Source: Sphingomonas sp. Leaf208 (GTDB taxonomy: Bacteria; Pseudomonadota; Alphaproteobacteria; Sphingomonadales; Sphingomonadaceae). From it: a DNA stretch of 64,000 nt. Under the pieces are notes generated by a model that made no database searches, was not told the DNA's origin, and was given only the letters and a program-made list of their open reading frames with translations. The position numbers were made by a program, and so were the translations under genes. The stretch is from contig NZ_LMKH01000001.1 in the NCBI RefSeq assembly GCF_001421415.1, positions 1 to 64,000 of the forward strand, in the 5' to 3' direction. How positions within the stretch are numbered: the first letter of the stretch is position 1; every line of letters begins with the position of its first letter. Positions 1 to 8,858 of this stretch are shown here, one piece after another.

Positions 1-57
1 TGAGGTGGCCCCCTAAATGACCTGACAGGGCCCCGCTCTTAGATAAGAGTGAGGCAT

Positions 58-459
58 ATGACTGACGGTACGACCAGGCGTTACAACGATGGCGAGGTTC
101 TCTCCGGTGTTCAGCGCCGGAGGCGGTGGACACCGGAGGAAAAGGTCCGGATCGTCGAGGAGACGTATCTACCGGGGATGAGCGTGTCGCTCGTCGCCCG
201 CCGGCACGGCATTGGCGGCAATCAGATCTTCACCTGGCGGCGCCTGATGGCGCAGGGTGCGCTGACCGCCGCAGCAGCTGGCGAGGAAGTGGTGCCGGCG
301 TCCGAGTACCGTGCGCTCGAGGCGCAGGTGCGCGAACTACACCGGCTGCTCGGCAAGAAGGCCATGGAGAACGAGCTACTCCGCGAGGCCGTGTCCCGGG
401 CCGCAGGCCCAAAAAAACTGCTGTTGCGCTCGACCTCGTTGCCACGGGATGGACGGTGA
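58..459 (+). CDS. IS2-group transposase OrfA (helix-turn-helix protein)
   Basis: OrfA of 133 residues. The N-terminal half carries the HTH_8-type DNA-binding fold (WTPEEKVRIVEETYLPGMSV, then ARRHGIGGNQIFTWRR). The C-terminal half has a leucine-zipper-like stretch (ALEAQVRELHRLLGKK) followed by KAMENELLREAV, nearly the same as IS2 InsC. It binds the IS ends and gives the N-terminal part of the OrfAB transposase. The ATG at 58 is preferred over the GTG at 49 because GAGTGAGG lies just upstream. The frame ends at 459, after a run of seven A at 411-417 where ribosomes can slip back one base into OrfB. Confidence 0.9.
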   Translation: MTDGTTRRYNDGEVLSGVQRRRRWTPEEKVRIVEETYLPGMSVSLVARRHGIGGNQIFTWRRLMAQGALTAAAAGEEVVPASEYRALEAQVRELHRLLGKKAMENELLREAVSRAAGPKKLLLRSTSLPRDGR

Positions 460-1298
460 GCGCGGTCGCCGAGGCGGTCGGCATTGCTCGCCCACACCTG
501 TCCGCAATGCGCCATCGCCCAGCGGCCCGGCCACGCGGACGACCACCACTGCCGGATGCTGAGTTGGTCCACGACATCCGCGCGCTCGTCGCCGATCTGC
601 CAACCTATGGCTATCGCCGCGTTCATGCTCTGCTGCGCCGGGAGGCCGAGAAGACCGGGCGCGAAGCGCCCAATCCGAAACGCGTCTACCGCGTCATGAA
701 GGTGCACGGGCTGCTCCTACAGCGAGGTGGCGAACGCCGCGAGGAACGGCGTCACGACGGCCGGGTCGCCGTCGACCTCCGCAACACCCGCTGGTGTTCC
801 GACGGGTTGGAGATCACCTGCGACAATGGCGAGAAGGTGCGTGTCGCATTCGCGCTCGACTGCTGCGACCGTGAAGCCATGGGACACGTGGCGACGACGG
901 GCGGCATCACCGCCGAGGACGTCCAGGACCTGATGGTCGCCACGGTCGAGCATCGCTACGGCCAGGTGAACCGCGTGCCCGAACCGATCGAGTGGCTCAC
1001 CGATAACGGCAGCTGCTACACCGCTCGCAACACACGTGCGTTCGCCCGGGGCATTGGGCTGATACCGCGCACGACCCCGGTCAGCAGCCCTCAATCGAAT
1101 GGCATGGCTGAGGCGTTCGTTCGCACCCTCAAGCGCGATTATGTCCGTGTGAACCCCAGGCCAAATGCGCAAAGCGTCATCGACCAACTGCCTGGCTGGT
1201 TCGCCCACTATAACGAGGTGCATCCGCACCGCGCTTTGCGCTATCGATCACCCCGCGAGTTCATCGCGCAAACCTGCGAGGCCCTGTCAGGCCTTTAG
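411..1298 (+). CDS. IS2-group transposase OrfB (DDE integrase), reached by -1 frameshift
   Basis: Catalytic part of the transposase, about 295 residues, given here from the A7 slip site at 411. The frame is open further upstream, and the product expected in vivo is an OrfAB fusion. It has the HTH_21-type segment (LPTYGYRRVHALLRR), then an rve integrase core with the DDE residues visible in context: Asp in RWCSDGLEITCDNGEKV, Asp in EWLTDNGSCY and Glu in SPQSNGMAEAFVRTLKRDY. The end HYNEVHPHRALRYRSPREF is the usual IS3-family C-terminus. No frameshift or stop interrupts the core, so the element could be active. The last 86 bases of the gene are copied again downstream. Confidence 0.9.
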   Translation, partial: KKTAVALDLVATGWTVSAVAEAVGIARPHLSAMRHRPAARPRGRPPLPDAELVHDIRALVADLPTYGYRRVHALLRREAEKTGREAPNPKRVYRVMKVHGLLLQRGGERREERRHDGRVAVDLRNTRWCSDGLEITCDNGEKVRVAFALDCCDREAMGHVATTGGITAEDVQDLMVATVEHRYGQVNRVPEPIEWLTDNGSCYTARNTRAFARGIGLIPRTTPVSSPQSNGMAEAFVRTLKRDYVRVNPRPNAQSVIDQLPGWFAHYNEVHPHRALRYRSPREFIAQTCEALSGL

Positions 1299-1406
1299 GG
1301 GGCAACAACACGAGGTGCATCCGCACCGCGCTTTGCGCTATCGATCACCCCGCGAGTTCATCGCGCAAACCTGCGAGGCCCTGTCAGGCCTTTAGGGGGC
1401 AACAAC
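1213..1406 (+). repeat. 97-bp tandem direct repeat of the IS right end
   Basis: Bases 1213-1309 and 1310-1406 are identical. Each copy holds the last 86 bases of orfB with its stop and the complete right inverted repeat. The second copy is in a different frame relative to its surroundings and encodes nothing of its own. Confidence 0.95.
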
Positions 1407-1424
1407 AGGGGCAATCGAAGAGCC

Positions 1425-1550
1425 ATGAAACCGACATTGCATGAGGGTGCCTGCGAGATTGCCCTACGCAACTACGAACGTCTAAAATTGAAGGCGATGG
1501 AGGCACTAGAACGGCGACCTATGGGTCTGGTCGGACACAAACTGAGTTAA
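1425..1550 (+). CDS. Short ORF next to the IS, possible 3' fragment of a disrupted gene
   Basis: A 41-codon ORF from ATG to TAA. The frame is open back into the IS end, so it could be the tail of a gene interrupted by the insertion rather than a gene of its own. It codes for a charged, helix-prone peptide (EIALRNYERLKLKAMEALE). No ribosome-binding site is convincing and I recognise no family. The rest of 1408-1603 holds nothing else I can name. Confidence 0.25.
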   Translation: MKPTLHEGACEIALRNYERLKLKAMEALERRPMGLVGHKLS

Positions 1551-1603
1551 GGAGGCGGCGTTCCGATGCGCCTTTTAGGCTTGATCCTTATAATCAGATA
1601 TGG

Positions 1604-2509
1604 TCAGCCAAGCGGTTTTAGTTGAGCCGCTATGGTAAGCATTGCCCGTAAACCCGCGGGCACTTGTCGCCGTCCGGAATAATAGAGGTAGAAGCCTGGC
1701 CCCATCGTCGCCCAGTCGGTCAGCACGAGGCGGAGACGGCCATCGGCCACATGCTCGGCAAACAGGGCCTCAAGACCAAATGTCAGACCCGCACCGTTCA
1801 GTGCCATCGCCAATGTCGAGCGACTATCGTCAGCGGTCATGGCGCTTTTGATGGGCACATCGAAGTCACCGTCCGGCCCCTCGAACTCCCAGCGGTAGAT
1901 GCTGTCGTCGCCGAGCCGGACGCCCAGGCAGCGGTGATGCTTCAGTTCGTCCGGGTGCGTCGGCGTGCCACGCTCGTCCAGATAACCGGGAGATGCGGCA
2001 ACCACCCATCTGAGGTCGGCCGAAAGACGCTGCGCGATCATGTCTTCGGGTACGGTGCCGCCATAGCGCACGCCTGCATCGAACCCTTCGCCGACGACAT
2101 CGACGATACGGTTGCTGGAGACGAGATCCACTTCGATACCGGGGTGACGGCGAGCCAGTTCGGCGAGCACGGGGCCCAGGACCAACGTTACCGCATCGAC
2201 CACGGCATTGATGCGGATCTTACCGCCAGGATTGGCACGAAGCTGATCCAGGTTTTCTAGTGCGGAGCCGATGTCGGCAAATGACCCGGAGACCGACTGC
2301 TCGAGCGTCTTGCCGGCCGACGTCAACGTCACGGACCGGTTCGTCCGGTTGATCAGTCGGACGCCAGCGCGGGCTTCGAAATTCTTCAGTGCATGGCTCA
2401 CCGCGGAGGCAGACACGCCAAGCTCGAGACCGGCCCGACGGAAATTCAGGTGCCGCGCGATCGCCAGGAAATAGGCGAGGTCGGTGAGGTTGGTGCGGGT
2501 GACGAGCAT
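1604..2509 (-). CDS. LysR-family transcriptional regulator, divergent from paoABC
   Basis: A 301-residue LysR protein from the start chosen here (MLVTRTNLTDLAYFLAIARH). A longer frame starts at 2548 but adds only 13 residues that fall before the normal LysR N-terminus. The winged HTH covers about residues 8-65 (FRRAGLELGVSASAVSHALK, then RLINRTNRSVTLTSAGK). The rest is a substrate-binding domain of the type that senses small ligands. It is transcribed away from the aldehyde oxidoreductase genes with 118 bases between the starts, the usual layout for a LysR protein controlling its neighbour. That it regulates paoABC is inferred from position; no operator was identified with confidence. Confidence 0.85.
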   Translation of the reverse strand: MLVTRTNLTDLAYFLAIARHLNFRRAGLELGVSASAVSHALKNFEARAGVRLINRTNRSVTLTSAGKTLEQSVSGSFADIGSALENLDQLRANPGGKIRINAVVDAVTLVLGPVLAELARRHPGIEVDLVSSNRIVDVVGEGFDAGVRYGGTVPEDMIAQRLSADLRWVVAASPGYLDERGTPTHPDELKHHRCLGVRLGDDSIYRWEFEGPDGDFDVPIKSAMTADDSRSTLAMALNGAGLTFGLEALFAEHVADGRLRLVLTDWATMGPGFYLYYSGRRQVPAGLRAMLTIAAQLKPLG

Positions 2510-2627
2510 CGCGGCATGTTGAAGCAGATTCAACGTTGCATCAACCACCGTGGCGGTAACCGTCTCCGTGCAAAAGCGTTTAATAAGCCTGATCGGCGCC
2601 CATTGGCGCGCCCAAGGAGGATCGCCG

Positions 2628-3260
2628 ATGGCCAGCGAGAGTTTTCAATTGTCCCGAAGAGAGATGCTGATGAGCAGCGCTACTACGGCAGCAGCATCCG
2701 CCATCGTGAGTGAAACGGCCGACGCCGCGCCGCCGGTGCAAGCCCTACCGACGTACGAGGTCGCTTTGACCGTGAACGGCAAGCCCTGTGCGCTGACGCT
2801 CGACCCGCGGACGACGCTGCTCGATGCGCTGCGCGAACATCTGCACCTGACCGGTACCAAGAAGGGCTGCGACCACGGGCAGTGCGGAGCCTGCACGGTC
2901 ATCGTCAACGGCGAGCGGATCAACGCCTGCCTCAGCCTTGCCGTCCAGCATGACGGCGACGCCGTGACCACGATCGAAGGGCTCGGCACGCCCGACCGTC
3001 TGCATCCGATGCAGGCCGCCTTCGTGAAGCATGACGGATATCAGTGCGGTTACTGCACCCCGGGGCAGATCTGTTCCGCGGTTTCCGTGCTGGAGGAGAT
3101 ACGGCGTGGCATTCCCAGCCATGCCCAGGTCGATCTGGTGGCAGCGCCGCAACCGACTGGCGCCGAAATGCGCGAGCGGATGAGCGGCAACATCTGCCGC
3201 TGTGGTGCCTATTCCAACATCGTTGAGGCGATGGCCGACGTTGCAGGAGCCAGCGCATGA
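2628..3260 (+). CDS. paoA: Aldehyde oxidoreductase 2Fe-2S subunit PaoA
   Basis: Small iron-sulfur subunit, 210 residues, of a periplasmic molybdenum aldehyde oxidoreductase that passes electrons from the Mo subunit. The start at 2628 follows AAGGAGG (2614-2620); an earlier in-frame start at 2550 lacks such a site. The N-terminus has a twin-arginine signal ([12 protein letters not shown]) ending near AAPP. The ferredoxin-type cluster is bound by Cys80, Cys85, Cys88 and Cys100 ([16 protein letters not shown]). The second cluster has the motifs QCGYCTPGQ and NICRCGAY. Its stop overlaps the paoB start by four bases (ATGA). Family and partner order match E. coli PaoABC (YagTSR). Confidence 0.93.
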   Translation: MASESFQLSRREMLMSSATTAAASAIVSETADAAPPVQALPTYEVALTVNGKPCALTLDPRTTLLDALREHLHLTGTKKGCDHGQCGACTVIVNGERINACLSLAVQHDGDAVTTIEGLGTPDRLHPMQAAFVKHDGYQCGYCTPGQICSAVSVLEEIRRGIPSHAQVDLVAAPQPTGAEMRERMSGNICRCGAYSNIVEAMADVAGASA

Positions 3261-4207
3261 GAAGCTTCACCTACGAGCGGGCACGGACGCCTGCGGACGC
3301 GGCACGTATCGTCGCAAGCCATCCCGGCGCGCGATTCCTGGCCGGCGGTACCAACCTGCTTGATCTGATGAAACTCGAGATCGAGACGCCGACTCATCTG
3401 GTCGACGTGCAGGACCTTAAGCTAGACCGGATCGAACCGACCGACGCGGGCGGGCTGCGGATCGGTGCGTTCGTCAGCAATACGGCACTTGCTAGCGACG
3501 AGCGGGTGCGACGCGACTATGGCGTCCTCAGCCGCGCCATCGTCGCAGGTGCCTCGGGCCAGCTACGCAACAAGGCGACGACCGCGGGCAATCTGCTGCA
3601 GCGAACGCGGTGCCCGTATTTCTACGACACCAACCAGCCCTGCAACAAGCGCAGGCCGGGGTCGGGGTGTGCTGCGATCGGTGGCTATTCGCGCCAGCTC
3701 GCCGTCATCGGATCGAGCGACGCGTGCATCGCAACTCATCCGGGCGACATGGCGGTCGCGATGCGCGTACTCGACGCCACCGTCGAAACGGTGAAGGCGG
3801 ACGGCAAGACACGATCCATCCCGGTCGGCAGCTTTCATACGCTGCCGGGTACCGCGCCCGAGCGGGATAATGTGCTCGATCATGGCGAACTCATCACCGC
3901 GGTCACGTTGCCCGCGCCAGTCGGTGGTACGCATGTCTACCGCAAGGTGCGTGACCGCGCGTCCTACGCGTTCGCACTCGTTTCGGTCGCCGCCATCGTT
4001 CAGCGCGACGGCAGCGGACGGGCAGCGTTCGGTGGTGTCGCCCATCGGCCATGGCGCATGGAGGCCGCGGAGGCGGCGATGCCCCGCGGCGCGGTCGAGA
4101 TGGCGAAAGCGGTCTTTGCCGACGCCCGGCCGACCGACGACAACGCATTCAAGATCCCACTCGCGACGCGCACCCTCGCGGCGGTCATTGCAGAGGTGAA
4201 GCCATGA
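3257..4207 (+). CDS. paoB: Aldehyde oxidoreductase FAD subunit PaoB
   Basis: FAD-binding subunit of the xanthine-dehydrogenase family, 316 residues. The FAD motif is [15 protein letters not shown] near residues 24-38, with a second flavin-contact region at [15 protein letters not shown]. The segment after it ([20 protein letters not shown], then CAAIGG) carries the cysteines that hold the extra 4Fe-4S cluster typical of PaoB and absent from most relatives. The C-terminal CO_deh_flav domain is complete. It overlaps paoA and paoC by four bases at each end, so the three subunits are translationally coupled. It has no signal peptide; in E. coli the complex is exported folded through PaoA's Tat signal. 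Confidence 0.93.
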   Translation: MRSFTYERARTPADAARIVASHPGARFLAGGTNLLDLMKLEIETPTHLVDVQDLKLDRIEPTDAGGLRIGAFVSNTALASDERVRRDYGVLSRAIVAGASGQLRNKATTAGNLLQRTRCPYFYDTNQPCNKRRPGSGCAAIGGYSRQLAVIGSSDACIATHPGDMAVAMRVLDATVETVKADGKTRSIPVGSFHTLPGTAPERDNVLDHGELITAVTLPAPVGGTHVYRKVRDRASYAFALVSVAAIVQRDGSGRAAFGGVAHRPWRMEAAEAAMPRGAVEMAKAVFADARPTDDNAFKIPLATRTLAAVIAEVKP

Positions 4208-6414
4208 TCTTCGACACACCAGCAGGCGCCAACCCGACCGACAGGATGAAGGTGCTCGGCAAGCCACTCGATCGCTACGAAGGGCATCTGAAGACCACCG
4301 GAACCGCGACCTATGCTTATGAATGGCAGGATGTCGCGCCCGGATTTGCGCACGGCTACATCCTGGGCGCCGCGATCGCCAAGGGCCGGATCGCGACGAT
4401 CGACACGCGTGATGCCGAACGTGCGCCCGGCGTGGTCGGGGTCGTTACGTACCTCAACGCCGGCAAGCCCGGGGTCGGCAAGTTCTATGTCCAGAAGATG
4501 CTCGCCGCGCCGAATGTCGACCATTACCACCAGCCGGTCGCGGTCGTCGTTGCGGAGACCTTCGAGCAGGCTCGTGCCGCTGCAGCGCTGGTGCGGGTCG
4601 ACTATCGGCGGACGGCGGGGCGGTTCGATCTGGCCGCGCAGAACGCCACCGCGCCGGTTCCGCCGGAGGGCGAGTTTGGCGGCCCCAACGAGAAGCAGGT
4701 CGGCGATTTCGCCAAGGCGTTCGCTGCGGCGCCGGTCAAGGTCGACGAGACCTACACCGTGCCCGACCAGGCCCATGCGATGATGGAGCCGCATGCCTCG
4801 ATCGCGAAGTGGGACGGCGACCGCGTGACGTGCTGGACGTCGATCCAGCAGATGAACTGGGGAACGCGCGACCTCGGGCTGATCCTCGGTATCCCCAAGC
4901 AGAACGTCCACCTGATCTCGCCTTACATCGGTGGCGGTTTTGGCGGGAAGGGGACCGTGCAGATCGATCTGGCGCTGGCGGCGATCGCGGCGCGCGTGGT
5001 CAAGCGCCCGGTGAAGATCGCGCTGCAACGTCCGATCATGATCAACACCACGATCCACCGGCCCAAGACGATCCAGCGTGTCCAGCTGGGGGCGGGCCGC
5101 GACGGGCGGCTGACGGCGATCGGTCATGACAGCCTGTCGGGCAACCTCGTCGGTGGGCGGACCGAGCCGACCGTCACCTCGACGCGGACGCTGTATGCGG
5201 GTCCGAACCGGCTGACCCGGATGCGGCTGGCCACGCTCGACCTCGCCGAGGGCAACGCGATGCGGGCGCCCGGCGAAGCCCCTGGCCTGATGGCGCTGGA
5301 GGTCGCGATGGACGAGCTCGCGGAAAAGCTGAAGATGGATCCGGTCGAGCTTCGCGTCGTGAACGACACACAGGTCGATCCCGAAAATCCGAACAAGCCT
5401 TTCTCGACCCGAGCCTTTGTCCGCTGCCTGCGGGAGGGCGCCGAACGCTTCGGATGGGAAAAGCGCCAGAGCAAGCCCGGTACCGTCCGCAACGGCCAAT
5501 GGCTGATCGGCATGGGGATGGCAGGGGCGATCCGCGGCGGCAAGATCGCCAAGGCCGGCGCGCGGGCGCGGCTCGATCGGCACGGCACGGTGACGATCGA
5601 GACCGACATGACTGACATCGGCACCGGCAGCTACACCGTCGTCCAGCAGACCGCGGCCGAGATGATGGGTGTCACGCCCGACCAGATCGTGGTCAAGCTC
5701 GGCGACTCCACCTTCCCGGAAACGCCGGGATCTGGCGGGCAGCAGGGCGCGCCTTCCGTTACGGCAGGCGTCTACGCAGCGTGCATGAAGCTGCGCGAAA
5801 CCGTCGCTCAGCGGCTCGGCTTCAACACCGCCGATGTCGACTTTGCCGATGGCCAGGTGCGCAGCGGCAACCGTTCGGTGAAGCTCGCCGACGCGGCTAG
5901 GGATGGCGAGATCGTGGTCGAGGACCTGATGGAGTTCGCCAAGCTCGCCGATCAGTTCCAGCAGCAGACCTTCGGGGCGCATTTCGTCGAGGTCGCGGTC
6001 GACGCCTATACCGGCGAGGTCCGGGTGCGGCGCATGCTCGCGGTCTGCGCGGCCGGACGCATTCTCAACGCCAAGACCGCGCGCAGCCAGGTGATCGGCG
6101 GCATGGTGATGGGCGTCGGTGCGGCGCTGATGGAGGAGATGGCGATCGACAAACGCTTCGGCTTCTTCGTGAACCATGATCTCGCCGGCTATGAGGTGCC
6201 GGTCCACGCCGACATCCCGCATCTCGACGCCTTCTTCATCGACGAGGTCGATCCGACGATCTCGCCGGTAAAGGCCAAGGGCGTCGGCGAGCTGGGTCTA
6301 ACCGGGGTCGCGCCAGCAGTCGCCAACGCGATCTACAACGCGACCGGCGTCCGCGTACGCGAGTATCCGATCACGCTCGACAAGCATCTCGACGCGCTGC
6401 CGGCGCTGACGTGA
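4204..6414 (+). CDS. paoC: Aldehyde oxidoreductase molybdenum-cofactor subunit PaoC
   Basis: Catalytic subunit, 736 residues, which oxidises aldehydes to carboxylic acids at a molybdopterin-cytosine-dinucleotide cofactor. The start at 4204 sits in the ATGA overlap with paoB; the open frame reaches back to 4051 but that part lies inside paoB. Visible marks are [10 protein letters not shown] in the cofactor-binding domain, [16 protein letters not shown] with the conserved active-site Arg region, [10 protein letters not shown], and the C-terminal [20 protein letters not shown] with the catalytic Glu. No paoD-type cofactor-insertion gene follows, so the chaperone must be elsewhere. Likely substrates (aromatic or furanic aldehydes) are known for the family and not shown by this sequence. 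Confidence 0.93.
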   Translation: MIFDTPAGANPTDRMKVLGKPLDRYEGHLKTTGTATYAYEWQDVAPGFAHGYILGAAIAKGRIATIDTRDAERAPGVVGVVTYLNAGKPGVGKFYVQKMLAAPNVDHYHQPVAVVVAETFEQARAAAALVRVDYRRTAGRFDLAAQNATAPVPPEGEFGGPNEKQVGDFAKAFAAAPVKVDETYTVPDQAHAMMEPHASIAKWDGDRVTCWTSIQQMNWGTRDLGLILGIPKQNVHLISPYIGGGFGGKGTVQIDLALAAIAARVVKRPVKIALQRPIMINTTIHRPKTIQRVQLGAGRDGRLTAIGHDSLSGNLVGGRTEPTVTSTRTLYAGPNRLTRMRLATLDLAEGNAMRAPGEAPGLMALEVAMDELAEKLKMDPVELRVVNDTQVDPENPNKPFSTRAFVRCLREGAERFGWEKRQSKPGTVRNGQWLIGMGMAGAIRGGKIAKAGARARLDRHGTVTIETDMTDIGTGSYTVVQQTAAEMMGVTPDQIVVKLGDSTFPETPGSGGQQGAPSVTAGVYAACMKLRETVAQRLGFNTADVDFADGQVRSGNRSVKLADAARDGEIVVEDLMEFAKLADQFQQQTFGAHFVEVAVDAYTGEVRVRRMLAVCAAGRILNAKTARSQVIGGMVMGVGAALMEEMAIDKRFGFFVNHDLAGYEVPVHADIPHLDAFFIDEVDPTISPVKAKGVGELGLTGVAPAVANAIYNATGVRVREYPITLDKHLDALPALT

Positions 6415-6932
6415 TCGCCCGACCAACGCTGACACGCGCAGCATTCCTGATCCAGTTCGGCATCCTGCTCGCGTTGATGTTGCCCGTCAGCTCTGTTCAA
6501 GCACAAAGAGGAAGTTTCGACATGACCATCGCACGCAAGACGGAAATGAAGACCGTCGACGGACCGGAGGACTATTTCACCGGCAAAGTCACGATCACCG
6601 GCCAGTTTCAGCGCGACGAACCGTCCCGTGTTTCCGGCGCCATCGTCCATTTCGAGCCTGGCGCCCGCACTGCCTGGCACACGCACCCCGCCGGACAGAC
6701 GCTGATCGTGACCGAGGGCGTCGGCTGGACGCAGATCGCGGATGGCCCGAAGCTGGAGTTCAATGCGGGCGACATCCTGTGGTGCCCCGCCGAGTACAAG
6801 CACTGGCATGGCGCGACACCGCACCAGGGCATGACTCATGTCGCCATTCAGGAGTCGGTCGATGGATCGCCTGTCACCTGGATGGAGAAGGTGACGGACG
6901 ACGAATATCTCGCGCCGCTCGGAACCGAGTGA
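6411..6932 (+). CDS. Cupin-domain protein, probably exported
   Basis: Single-domain cupin of 173 residues. The GTG start overlaps the paoC stop (GTGA) and gives an N-terminal hydrophobic segment (FLIQFGILLALMLPVSSVQA) that reads as a signal peptide with cleavage after VQA. An internal ATG at 6523 with AGAGGAAG upstream would give a cytoplasmic form. The metal-binding cupin motifs are GARTAWHTHPAGQTLIVTEG and the later WCPAEYKHWHGA. This type resembles the bacterial cupins annotated as (R)-mandelonitrile lyase or carboxymuconolactone-linked cupins, so a metal-dependent lyase is possible; the substrate is unknown. Coupling to paoC suggests a role with the aldehyde oxidoreductase, perhaps supplying or removing an aldehyde in the periplasm. 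Confidence 0.85.
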   Translation: MIARPTLTRAAFLIQFGILLALMLPVSSVQAQRGSFDMTIARKTEMKTVDGPEDYFTGKVTITGQFQRDEPSRVSGAIVHFEPGARTAWHTHPAGQTLIVTEGVGWTQIADGPKLEFNAGDILWCPAEYKHWHGATPHQGMTHVAIQESVDGSPVTWMEKVTDDEYLAPLGTE

Positions 6933-6972
6933 TCGACCGCCGTCCGCACAACTGAAATCAGGAAGTCCTCTT

Positions 6973-7728
6973 ATGTCCAACGCTCATCGTTTCTCCGACA
7001 AGGTCGCATTCGTCACCGGCGCGGCCAGCGGCATCGGCCGCGCTACGGCTGTTGGGTTCGCAACTGAGGGCGCCCGTGTCGCGATCCTCGATCTTACCGA
7101 AGATGCGCTTGCCGAAACCGCCGATGCCGTCAGGAATGCGGGCGCACAGGTGCTGGTCATCGCTTGCGACGTGTCCAAGCCGGAGCAGGTCGAGGCGGCG
7201 ATCCGTCAGGTCGTCGAGACCTTCGGTCGGCTCGACATCGCCTTCAACAATGCCGGCGTCGAGAACAAGGCCGCACCCGTCGCCGAGATCGCGCTCGACG
7301 AGTGGGACCGCATCCTCGACATCAACCTTCGGGGCACGTTCGTGTGCATGAAGCACGAACTGGCACAGATGGTCCGGCAAGGTAGCGGCGTGATCGTCAA
7401 CACGTCGTCGGGCGCCGGCGTCCGGGGTGTGGCGGGCGGTGCTTCCTATGCGGCCTCCAAGCACGCCATCATCGGTCTGACGAAATCGGCAGCGCTCGAC
7501 TATGCCAAGCAGAATATCCGTGTGAATGCGATCCTGCCGGGCAACATCGAGACGCCGATGATGGATCGCTTTACCAACGGTGACATTCAGAAAGCTATCG
7601 ATCTCGAGCCGGTCGGTCGCCTGGGCAAGCCCGAGGAAATCGCTGACGCCGTGCTATGGATGAGCGCAGACCTCGGCGGATTCATCACCGGTGCCGCCAT
7701 CTCCGTGGACGGCGGCTGGTCGCTGTAA
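6973..7728 (+). CDS. Short-chain dehydrogenase/reductase (classical SDR)
   Basis: Classical SDR of 251 residues, the usual length for a stand-alone Rossmann oxidoreductase. The cofactor motif TGAASGIG is at residues 15-22, with Asp in LDLTED after beta-2, which favours NAD(H). NNAG is present and the catalytic pair is Tyr159 and Lys163 (SYAASKHA), with Ser in VNTSSGAG. The C-terminus ITGAAISVDGGWSL is typical. It starts 40 bases after the cupin stop with AGGAAG upstream and so probably belongs to the paoABC-cupin operon. A job such as alcohol-to-aldehyde conversion ahead of the oxidoreductase is inferred from position only. Confidence 0.9.
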   Translation: MSNAHRFSDKVAFVTGAASGIGRATAVGFATEGARVAILDLTEDALAETADAVRNAGAQVLVIACDVSKPEQVEAAIRQVVETFGRLDIAFNNAGVENKAAPVAEIALDEWDRILDINLRGTFVCMKHELAQMVRQGSGVIVNTSSGAGVRGVAGGASYAASKHAIIGLTKSAALDYAKQNIRVNAILPGNIETPMMDRFTNGDIQKAIDLEPVGRLGKPEEIADAVLWMSADLGGFITGAAISVDGGWSL

Positions 7729-7739
7729 CTAAGCGAACA

Positions 7740-7777
7740 TCCATTCAGTTGCCGCCATGCATCGGTGACTGAATGGA
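7740..7777. terminator. Inverted repeat after the SDR gene, possible terminator
   Basis: Ten-base perfect arms TCCATTCAGT and ACTGAATGGA flank an 18-base loop. It begins 12 bases after the SDR stop. There is no clear U-tract, so it could equally be a protein-binding site. Confidence 0.4.
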
Positions 7778-7881
7778 GCAACGTCGCCGACCGCCCGGTG
7801 CACCGACACGAGCGGCATCACGCCCCCGCCGCACACGCTAACCGTATGTAAACGAACACGCGCTACAATCTCGCTAATCCT

Positions 7882-7899
7882 CAGGGACGAATGTCCCTG
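7882..7899 (+). promoter_or_regulatory. Small hairpin just upstream of the protease ribosome-binding site
   Basis: CAGGGAC-GAAT-GTCCCTG is a perfect seven-base stem with a four-base loop. It ends 11 bases before the AGGGAGG ribosome-binding site of the gene at 7920. It may affect translation or transcript stability; this is inference from structure alone. Confidence 0.35.
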
Positions 7900-7919
7900 G
7901 AAGAGAAACGAGGGAGGCG

Positions 7920-8702
7920 ATGGCCACCAGAGTAACTGTCCACGCTGCGGCAATCGCGCTCGCGCTCACCGCGACACCCGCCGCCGCTCAGGTCCGCGTC
8001 GAGATCGGGGGACAGATCCAGGATGTCCCCGCAAACACCGTGCGCACCGTTACCACGGTCAACGGACGTACGCGCGTTGTCGACGCGGCATGGCAGGGGG
8101 ACGTGGGGACGCCTGGCATGGCGACGATCACCACCACCGAGACCACGGACGAGGACGGCGACGGTCACGTGCTGTCGCGTACCGTCGTCACCTGCATCGA
8201 GCCACAGCGCACGACGGTCGCCGTCGTGGCGTACGCACCGCCACCCGTACCCCACATCGAGATCGATCCGGCCGACCTCGACGATCCGGTCACCCTTGGG
8301 ACGCCACGCGTCCTGCGGATCAATCGCGATCCCTGGGGCGGGCACTTCGTCGCGTCTATGATTATTAACGGCGTGCCCATCCGTGCCATCATCGACACCG
8401 GCGCCGCATATAGCGTCCTCTCGGCCGAAGACGCGCGCGAGACCGGTGCCGACCGTGCGGTGCAGCGCGAGGAGGTGGCGGTCGGCATCGGCGGTTACAC
8501 TCGGGTCGGCGTCGCGCGCGTCGCGTCGGTCGAGATCGGCGGACAGAGCCTCGGCCGTATGACGATGCGTATCGGCCAACCCGGCATCCCCTATACGCTG
8601 CTCGGACAGCCTGAGATCGCTCGGTTAGGACGCGTCACGATCGAGGACGGCGTGATGACGATCACCCCTCGCGGGATGTCGACGCAGGTCGCCATGCGCT
8701 AG
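7920..8702 (+). CDS. Secreted retropepsin-like aspartic protease (clan AA)
   Basis: A 260-residue protein with a clear signal peptide (AAIALALTATPAAA). After a region of about 110 residues without recognised homology, the C-terminal half is a single retropepsin-like domain. It shows the catalytic motif IDTGAAYSVLS with Asp159, a flap-like IGGYTRV, and the closing hydrophobic LLGQPEIARLG that matches the usual LLG motif. One catalytic Asp per chain means it would act as a dimer, as in the TIGR02281 family common in alphaproteobacteria. The start is supported by AGGGAGG at 7911-7917. It is not clearly in an operon. Its target is unknown. Confidence 0.85.
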   Translation: MATRVTVHAAAIALALTATPAAAQVRVEIGGQIQDVPANTVRTVTTVNGRTRVVDAAWQGDVGTPGMATITTTETTDEDGDGHVLSRTVVTCIEPQRTTVAVVAYAPPPVPHIEIDPADLDDPVTLGTPRVLRINRDPWGGHFVASMIINGVPIRAIIDTGAAYSVLSAEDARETGADRAVQREEVAVGIGGYTRVGVARVASVEIGGQSLGRMTMRIGQPGIPYTLLGQPEIARLGRVTIEDGVMTITPRGMSTQVAMR

Positions 8703-8858
8703 TCCGGCCAGGAGAAGGCAAGTTTGCAATGCACTGGTCCCCTATCGCCTGTTTCGAGGCGTGTCGGTCAAGACCGGGATGATAGACCAGGTCTCGCTGA
8801 TCAGCGCGGTAGAGGCAATGGCGATAAAGTCGCCTGTTCGGTGCTCACCATTAGGGTG

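Larger units (their letters stand above)
1..1407 (+). mobile_element. IS3-family insertion sequence, IS2 group
   Basis: Two overlapping frames encode an IS2-type OrfA and OrfB. The ends are imperfect inverted repeats: the left one begins at base 1 (TGAGGTGGCCCCCT), and the reverse complement of the right end reads TGTTGTTGCCCCCT. This spacing of the CCCCCT core from the tip matches IS2 as I remember it. A first right end lies at base 1310. Because the last 97 bases are repeated in tandem, a second identical right end lies at 1407. Target-site duplications cannot be judged because the window starts at the left tip. Starting exactly at an IS tip may mean a contig boundary. Confidence 0.9.

Noticed and set aside
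4000..6222. A 740-codon open frame on the minus strand
   Set aside because: It is the shadow of paoC in high-GC DNA. Its translation is rich in Arg, His and Asp, has no family motifs, and paoC on the plus strand is certain.
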